A stretch of 17,510 nt of DNA from Thermoplasmata archaeon (GTDB lineage: Archaea; Thermoplasmatota; Thermoplasmata; Thermoplasmatales; Thermoplasmataceae). Made by a program: the position numbers and the translations under genes. The notes beneath the pieces are model-generated. The model searched no databases. It had not been told where the DNA came from and saw nothing but the letters and a program-made list of their open reading frames with translations. The stretch is taken from assembly GCA_021835265.1 (NCBI GenBank), contig JAKBQK010000387.1, forward strand, positions 1-17,510. Reading direction: 5' to 3'. The stretch's first letter is position 1. Each line of letters starts with the position of its first letter. Positions 13,280 through 17,510 of the stretch are shown here, piece by piece.

Positions 13280-14132
13280 TTTTCTTCTTTGTGTAGAAGA
13301 GAGATACTGCACTCATATCATCCTTACCATGCTCACTCATTTCCATTGAATAAATGCTCTTTGATATCGCTCCGAGAAAAGACGGGATTCCAAGCTTACT
13401 TTGTTCCTCTAGAGCGTAGTTAAGATCCTTATACTGATGTGCAAGCAGGAATTGTGGTGAAAAGTCCCCATCTTGAAGTTTTTTTGCCTTCAGATCGAGT
13501 ATTTTTAATGCTGCCCCACCTGCCTGTACTGCCTCCGTGTAGACATCATCCTTTATCCCAAGCTCTCTGGCCAGGCATAGTCCCTCAGAAACAGCAATCA
13601 TATTGATTCCCATTATGAGGTTATTTACAAGCTTCATGGCAATCCCCTTTCCTGCATCTCCTGCATATATCTGTTTTGAGGTAAACGTTTTCAGCATAGG
13701 GCTAATTCTAAGAAATGCTTCCCTTGAGCCGCCACATGAAGCAGCCAGTGTTCCTGTTTCAGCGGCAGGTACGCTTCCTATCACTGGACAATCAAGATAC
13801 TCAACGCCTGAAGTAAAACATATTTTGTGGTTATCCAGACTCTGTTCAACTGATATTGTTGACATATCCACGATTAACTTTTTATCTCCACTGTGAGTTT
13901 CTAAGATTTCCTTCAATATTGAAGCAGATGCTGCAGAATCAGTTACTATCATGAAGATGATGTCAGAATTTCTTACAAGTTCTGAGATTGATTTCACAGC
14001 TATTTTCCTAAATTCCTCAGGAATCTTAGATTCTGTCCTGTTGTATACTGATACTAGAGAGAACTTTTCTCCAATTCTCCTGGAAATTGGGATGCCCATT
14101 CTTCCCATTCCGATAAATCCTATCCTTTCCAT
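13272..14132 (-). CDS. NAD(P)-dependent beta-hydroxyacid dehydrogenase (3-hydroxyisobutyrate/tartronate semialdehyde reductase family)
   Basis: A 286-residue cytosolic dehydrogenase. The Rossmann loop IGFIGMGRMG (GxGxxG, Gly8-Gly10-Gly13) starts the protein. VDMSTIS is the family serine/threonine motif, DCPVIGSVPAAETGTLAA is the substrate-binding segment, and GDAGKGIAMKLVNN contains the catalytic Lys167 with Asn170/171. All hallmark motifs are intact, but the substrate cannot be read from them: 3-hydroxyisobutyrate, tartronate semialdehyde, succinic semialdehyde and others are possible. VYNRTE after the second strand suggests NADP preference (Asn-Arg-Thr). The start is ATG 14132, 4 bp after the MBL-fold gene, with GAGGTG at 14140-14145 as ribosome binding site. 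The longer frame from 14177 would overlap that gene. Confidence 0.9.
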   Translation of the reverse strand: MERIGFIGMGRMGIPISRRIGEKFSLVSVYNRTESKIPEEFRKIAVKSISELVRNSDIIFMIVTDSAASASILKEILETHSGDKKLIVDMSTISVEQSLDNHKICFTSGVEYLDCPVIGSVPAAETGTLAASCGGSREAFLRISPMLKTFTSKQIYAGDAGKGIAMKLVNNLIMGINMIAVSEGLCLARELGIKDDVYTEAVQAGGAALKILDLKAKKLQDGDFSPQFLLAHQYKDLNYALEEQSKLGIPSFLGAISKSIYSMEMSEHGKDDMSAVSLFYTKKKNE

Positions 14133-14136
14133 TAAC

Positions 14137-14877
14137 CTACACCTCAAATATAGACGACCCATAAAGTTGTCTTGCACATTCTATTCCCTTATACTTAATA
14201 TTTCTATTGTCCAGAAAATCTCTTACGGTAAGATATGCAATTTCCTGTGTATTATTTTCGTCTGAGAGATGGAGCAATATAATCTGTGACTTCTGTTCGC
14301 TCAGTTCTCCAAGTGCGAGTGCACACTGATCATTAGAAAGGTGTCCGTAGTTACTCATTATTCTTTTTTTTAAACTTTCCGGATAAGGCCCAGTTTTCAA
14401 CATATTTGTATCATGATTGGCCTCTATTGCAAGTATATCAGACCCCTTAATCAGGTCAACATTATCCATTGGAAAATATCCAAGATCAGAGAAAATTGAT
14501 ATCTTCCTTCCCCTGTTTTCAATGACATATCCAACAGGATCAACTGCATCATGAGACACTGAAACACTCCTTATGAAAAAATTACCAATGGTGAGTTCAT
14601 CTCCAATAGTGAAGGCACGGTCGAAGCCCATCTTTAATTTTGCCTTTTCACGGAGATATATTTCTGCTTTCATTTTTCTTGAAGCTGCCCCGAGTCCGGA
14701 ACTGTGATCACTGTGTTCATGTGTAATCAACACTGATAAGGGGATATCCCCAATGTTTAATTCTTCAAATCTCTGTTTGAATCTTTTTACAGAAATGCCA
14801 AAGTCAACTACTAATGCATCGCAATCATCCCAGATAATTGTGGAATTTCCCTTACTTCCACTCGATACAACATTCAT
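14137..14877 (-). CDS. MBL-fold metallohydrolase, YycJ/WalJ-like
   Basis: A 246-residue metallo-beta-lactamase-fold protein. MNVVSSGSKGNSTI is the typical YycJ start. ITHEHSDHSSGLG is the HxHxDH zinc motif. VSHDAVDPVGYVIE, IFSDLGYF, LAIEANHDTNMLKTGPYP and YGHLSNDQCA are further family blocks with metal-binding His and Asp. Bacterial YycJ proteins are DNA-associated exonuclease-like enzymes; the archaeal role is unknown. ATG 14877 fits the conserved N-terminus; a GTG at 14910 would add 11 residues but lies upstream of the likely transcription start. It is the promoter-proximal gene of the five-gene minus-strand run and overlaps nothing upstream. Confidence 0.88.
   Translation of the reverse strand: MNVVSSGSKGNSTIIWDDCDALVVDFGISVKRFKQRFEELNIGDIPLSVLITHEHSDHSSGLGAASRKMKAEIYLREKAKLKMGFDRAFTIGDELTIGNFFIRSVSVSHDAVDPVGYVIENRGRKISIFSDLGYFPMDNVDLIKGSDILAIEANHDTNMLKTGPYPESLKKRIMSNYGHLSNDQCALALGELSEQKSQIILLHLSDENNTQEIAYLTVRDFLDNRNIKYKGIECARQLYGSSIFEV
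14140..14145 (-). promoter_or_regulatory. Ribosome binding site of the dehydrogenase gene
   Basis: GAGGTG on the minus strand ends the MBL-fold coding region and sits 7 nt before ATG 14132. It fixes that start and implies translational coupling with the upstream gene. Confidence 0.65.
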
Positions 14878-14913
14878 GAACAGGTTTGACAATATTTCAG
14901 AATACTCCACTCA

Positions 14914-14930
14914 CACTTAAATTTTAAGTG
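14914..14930 (-). promoter_or_regulatory. Palindromic promoter/operator before the five-gene operon
   Basis: CACTTAAA-T-TTTAAGTG is a perfect 8-bp inverted repeat around one central base. It lies about 37-53 bp before ATG 14877 and contains TTAAAATTTAA, which can act as the TATA box. A factor bound to it would compete directly with TBP/TFB. Regulation is inferred from the symmetry and location only. Confidence 0.45.
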
Positions 14931-15006
14931 AAATTCAAACTTTCAAAGGAGATTACTGCCAGAGAACATGTGTTTACTGATTAATCTGTATAAACAAAAG
15001 GGGAAT

Positions 15007-15040
15007 AAATAGAACTATTTGAATATTCATTATAGTGAAT
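15007..15040 (-). terminator. Possible hairpins after the flavoprotein gene
   Basis: Two short inverted repeats lie just beyond the flavoprotein stop on the minus strand: ATTCA/TGAAT with a 6-nt loop (15025-15040) and AAATAG/CTATTT with a 2-nt loop (15007-15020). They may mark the transcript end, but such small AT-rich stems occur by chance. Confidence 0.2.
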
Positions 15041-15624
15041 TAGTGAGAGCCAAATCTGCTTAAATTTATATTATTCCTTATTGCAGAAAGAATTTTCTCA
15101 GGTTCTGGCATAGATCCATTTTTCTTTGTTCCGTTACCTGTACCTGTTTCCTCAGAATTAGCTTCAACAATTATGTTCCCAAGGCTCCTCAGCTTATCTA
15201 TATTGCTTTGCACTATCCTGTTTCCTCTCATCTTCTCGTTCATGTTTGGAACGAAAATAATTGGTTTTTCATATGCAATAAAAGATGTCGATAGAAGATC
15301 GTCACCTATCCCACTAACTGCCTTTGCCAGAGAATTTGCACTGGCAGGAGCAACAATGAAAACATCAGCAAGTCCTGTCAAATCAACGTGTGGTATTCTG
15401 ATATTCCCCTCCTGGCTAAACATATCGCTGAATACAGGATTTTTTGTTTTTAATCCTACAGAATATGGAGATATAAAATTTCTTGACGCATCTGTCATTA
15501 TGGTCATTATTTGGCAATCCAGATTACTCATCACATAACTCATATAATCAGTTATATTTATAGAACCCAGTGATCCGGTAATTCCCCACAGTATTGTAAC
15601 TTTTTTAACCTCTTCATTTTTCAT
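15040..15624 (-). CDS. HFCD-type flavoprotein (phosphopantothenoylcysteine decarboxylase-like)
   Basis: A 194-residue single-domain FMN-binding protein of the Dfp/EpiD/UbiX-like flavoprotein fold. TILWGITGSLGSIN is the FMN loop. IPHVDLTGLADVFIVAPASAN contains the active-site His79 and the PASAN motif (93-97), followed by KAVSGIGDDLLS. PNMNEKMRGN (126-129) corresponds to the PxMNxxM substrate motif of Cys-decarboxylating members. Catalytic His and Asn are kept, so decarboxylation of a cysteine-derived thiol compound, or an archaeoflavoprotein-like electron carrier role, are both possible. It has no CoaB ligase domain, unlike many archaeal CoaBC fusions. It is monocistronic; a weak TTTAATA lies about 20 bp before ATG 15624. 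It diverges from the ABC export operon. Confidence 0.85.
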   Translation of the reverse strand: MKNEEVKKVTILWGITGSLGSINITDYMSYVMSNLDCQIMTIMTDASRNFISPYSVGLKTKNPVFSDMFSQEGNIRIPHVDLTGLADVFIVAPASANSLAKAVSGIGDDLLSTSFIAYEKPIIFVPNMNEKMRGNRIVQSNIDKLRSLGNIIVEANSEETGTGNGTKKNGSMPEPEKILSAIRNNINLSRFGSH

Positions 15625-15978
15625 GTTTAAGTATTAGTCTGTGATATTAAACTTCTTTATTCACTCAGATATAATATATGATGGATCAGTTTAACTGGGA
15701 AGTATCTGATGTTGTATAAAAATGAAGTAAAATGTCCTATGCATTAATTACTCCCCTATTAAAATTGAGGCTTAATTATTATCTTACCTGTCAGGGTCCA
15801 GTTTAAAAATAGCTGAAATATTCCTTTTTATCTCTGCTGGCTGATGGTGTTCCTCCTCTAAAAAAAAGGAATTTCTATTTATCTCTATAATTAATTTGTA
15901 TATCTTATTTTATATCCATTGAGCTTAATTTTCATCGATTAAGTTAATTTACCACTTTTTAATTTACATGGGAAAATA
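15625..15978. other. 354-bp divergent intergenic region
   Basis: No gene of credible size is seen. An ATG frame at 15678-15719 encodes only 13 residues. There is an AT-rich tract near 15938-15965 that presumably holds the promoter for the ABC export operon, and a loose ttcct/aggaa inverted repeat around 15850-15871. No clear RNA motif was found on either strand. Confidence 0.4.
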
Positions 15979-16503
15979 GTGAGGAAAAATATTGTTAGAG
16001 TTGGGTTGGTTCTAATCGTTTTTGGTATCATACTTGTTGTTGCTGGAATAGGTTTGACCTCGGATTACCTCACTGTTAGTCATACATTTGTAAAGGATAA
16101 ATATTATTATGCATCAAAGGAGATAAACATTACAAGTGATGGCCTGGTAGCTCTTGATGGCAATACAACATTCTACCTTGTTAATGCTAACAATATTTCA
16201 CTGGTGAATCAAACAAATGTGCAGAATTATTCAATAGCGCCAACTGGACCCACCCATGATGGTTACGGAACAGAATTCCTCGTGGGCTCAGGGTCTTACT
16301 ACCTGGTGTCGCTTCTAGCTCCCTCAACAGGACTTGTTTATTCTTATACAAGTCACTTCAGCACATTTACAGATCTAGGGATAATTCTTCTGATTGGTCT
16401 CTTTCTCATAGTCGTGTCGATAATCATGCTGGTTATTGGATTCGTCTTAAAGGGTAAGAAGAGAGATAAAGAAGAAGATTTTTTAAACGATGAAACACAG
16501 TAA
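15979..16503 (+). CDS. Two-pass membrane protein with a sequon-rich outer domain
   Basis: Not a family I recognise. The 174-residue protein has an N-terminal membrane helix (about residues 5-27), an outer domain (28-130) and a second helix (about 131-158) followed by a strongly charged tail (KGKKRDKEEDFLNDETQ). The outer domain carries five N-glycosylation sequons (NIT, NTT, NIS, NQT, NYS), as expected for a glycosylated archaeal surface protein. The start is GTG 15979; no ATG is in frame before the first helix. It precedes the ABC ATPase gene by 14 bp and is probably its accessory or substrate-contact subunit. That role is inferred from operon position only. Confidence 0.72.
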   Translation: MRKNIVRVGLVLIVFGIILVVAGIGLTSDYLTVSHTFVKDKYYYASKEINITSDGLVALDGNTTFYLVNANNISLVNQTNVQNYSIAPTGPTHDGYGTEFLVGSGSYYLVSLLAPSTGLVYSYTSHFSTFTDLGIILLIGLFLIVVSIIMLVIGFVLKGKKRDKEEDFLNDETQ

Positions 16504-16517
16504 AATAGGTACAATTT

Positions 16518-17357
16518 ATGATTGAAATCAAAGATATAAGAAAGGTATACAAAGGAGGGAAGGTCGCTGTAGACGGAATTACTGAAGTGATGGACAAAAG
16601 AGTCACAACTCTGATAGGCAGAAATGGGGCTGGGAAGACCACACTTTTGAGAATGCTTTCAACACAGCTTTATCCTACCTCAGGGACTGCTCTAATTAAT
16701 GGACTTGATATTGTAAGAGATGCTGCTAAAATAAGAAAAATTGTGGCCAGCATACCACAGGAGGCGTCACCTCTTGGAATACTTTCCCCTTATGAACAGG
16801 TCAATATGTATCTATTGGGTAGAAAATTCAATTTTTCCGATGCAAAGAAAGCTGCAAACGATGCTCTGGAAACAGTTGGACTGTGGGACGTGAGAAATAA
16901 GCCATCAGATACTCTGAGCGGAGGAATGAAGAGAAAAATGTTTGTTGCACTTGCGCTTGCATCTAATGCAGAACTTGTTTTTTTGGATGAACCAACAACA
17001 GGTTTGGACCCACTTTCCAGACTTGAGATATGGTCAGCCATCAAGAAACTTTCAGGAAATGTACTGCTAACTACCCACTACATGGAAGAAGCAGAAAATC
17101 TATCAGATGTTGTATATCTTCAGGACAGTGGCCATATTATAGATAGGGGAACAGTTAAGAAACTACTATCAAGATTCGCAGGTAAGGTAAGGGTTGAATC
17201 ACAAACAGAACTGTCCGATTCGTTTAGGGTGGGTGGGATATACGTGAAATATGATACAATTGAAAATTCTGAAACATACATACGAGAAGGCAGGACTGTT
17301 AAAAAAATCACACTGGACGATCTATTCATAATGAGGGGTGTTGATCTTGAATCTTAA
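16518..17357 (+). CDS. ABC-2 type exporter ATP-binding protein
   Basis: A 279-residue cytoplasmic ATPase that should power the adjoining permease. Walker A is GRNGAGKTT (34-42), the Q-loop is at Gln81 (SIPQEA), the ABC signature is LSGGMKRKM (133-141), Walker B is LVFLDEPTTGLD (153-164) and the switch histidine is His187 (LLTTHYMEEAE). Order and spacing fit the CcmA/NatA/DrrA group of ABC-2 exporters. The ~80-residue C-terminal extension after the H-loop is typical of that group. The start is ATG 16518 with weak AGGTA 8 nt upstream. It overlaps the permease start by 11 bp. The exported compound is unknown: drug, lipid, polysaccharide precursor or metal complex. Confidence 0.95.
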   Translation: MIEIKDIRKVYKGGKVAVDGITEVMDKRVTTLIGRNGAGKTTLLRMLSTQLYPTSGTALINGLDIVRDAAKIRKIVASIPQEASPLGILSPYEQVNMYLLGRKFNFSDAKKAANDALETVGLWDVRNKPSDTLSGGMKRKMFVALALASNAELVFLDEPTTGLDPLSRLEIWSAIKKLSGNVLLTTHYMEEAENLSDVVYLQDSGHIIDRGTVKKLLSRFAGKVRVESQTELSDSFRVGGIYVKYDTIENSETYIREGRTVKKITLDDLFIMRGVDLES

Positions 17358-17510
17358 ATTCATTTTTACCTTTGCATGGTATTATGGTGTGAAGGTAATT
17401 GTCAGAGGTCCTTCGTACATTATAGCGTCACTTGTAACGCCTCTTACACTTCTCTTTGTTGTGTATGTTCTCACTCAGGGAGCACTTGTACAATATGCAG
17501 TAGTTGGAGG
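17347..17510 (+). CDS. ABC-2 permease subunit, 3' end outside the window
   Basis: The first 54 codons run off the right edge. The likely start is TTG 17347, with GAGGGGTG (17333-17340) as ribosome binding site inside the end of the ATPase gene; GTG 17338 and TTG 17341 are alternatives. The translation begins with a short polar/hydrophobic segment (NLKFIFTFAWYYGVK), then IVRGPSYIIASLVTPLTLLF, an opening typical of ABC-2 permeases such as DrrB-like proteins, in which the first helix follows such an amphipathic segment. Its tight coupling to the ATPase gene supports the assignment. Confidence 0.8.
   Translation, partial: MNLKFIFTFAWYYGVKVIVRGPSYIIASLVTPLTLLFVVYVLTQGALVQYAVVG

Noticed and set aside
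15678..15719. 13-codon ATG frame downstream of an AT-rich element, with box C-like ATGATGG and a CTGA nearby
   Set aside because: Too short for a gene, and the C/D-like boxes overlap in the wrong arrangement for a guide RNA.
1..17510. CRISPR array, insertion sequence, prophage or toxin-antitoxin system
   Set aside because: No regularly spaced repeats, transposase or integrase motifs, or paired small toxin/antitoxin frames were seen on either strand.

Overview
The window looks like a stretch of archaeal chromosome, most probably from the Thermoplasmata (a Ferroplasma-, Cuniculiplasma- or Picrophilus-like acidophile). The DNA is AT-rich and rich in AUA and AGA/AGG codons. It carries archaeal markers: a Dph2 for diphthamide synthesis on EF-2, a TRAM-containing MiaB-like tRNA methylthiotransferase and an archaeal-type class III signal peptidase. 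Several starts have TATA-like elements 25-35 bp upstream and almost no leader, while genes inside operons use GGTGAT/GAGGTG-type ribosome binding sites. The genus assignment is inference; no rRNA is present.

Layout. (1) Positions 1-299: 3' end of a small membrane protein gene. (2) Positions 334-4372, minus strand: an arsenic resistance cluster read arsR - arsC (thioredoxin-type arsenate reductase) - arsB (arsenite efflux). It is followed by a large polytopic membrane protein with NapH/CcoG-like cysteine motifs and a C-terminal ferredoxin-like domain, which probably also has its own promoter. (3) Positions 4593-4674, minus: tRNA-Ser(GGA), then a universal stress protein gene on the plus strand. 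(4) A gene-free stretch of about 480 bp, then an aspartase-family lyase (5724-7088). (5) A class I methyltransferase (minus) diverging from an amidohydrolase of imidazolonepropionase-like type (plus), followed by the tRNA methylthiotransferase. (6) A tightly packed five-gene minus-strand run, 14877 to 10296: MBL-fold hydrolase, beta-hydroxyacid dehydrogenase, prepilin-type peptidase, imidazolonepropionase (HutI) and Dph2. The 3' end of dph2 overlaps the 3' end of the methylthiotransferase gene. (7) A HFCD-type flavoprotein (15624-15040, minus). (8) At the right edge, a plus-strand ABC export operon: a two-pass membrane protein with many N-glycosylation sequons, an ABC ATPase and the start of an ABC-2 permease.

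How the parts may work together. The ars genes form a coherent sense-reduce-export module: ArsR has a CVC metal site, ArsC has its Cys10/81/87 triad and ArsB is a full-length permease. The Fe-S membrane protein next to them is the most unusual member. HutI and AspA point to amino acid catabolism (histidine and aspartate), consistent with a peptide-scavenging heterotroph, but hutH and hutU are not in the window. Two translation-modifying Fe-S enzymes, for tRNA A37 and EF-2 diphthamide, sit tail to tail. I see no CRISPR array, insertion sequence, phage gene or obvious defence system. The possible new biology is limited to the Fe-S protein beside ars, the uncharacterised amidohydrolase and the glycoprotein-linked exporter.
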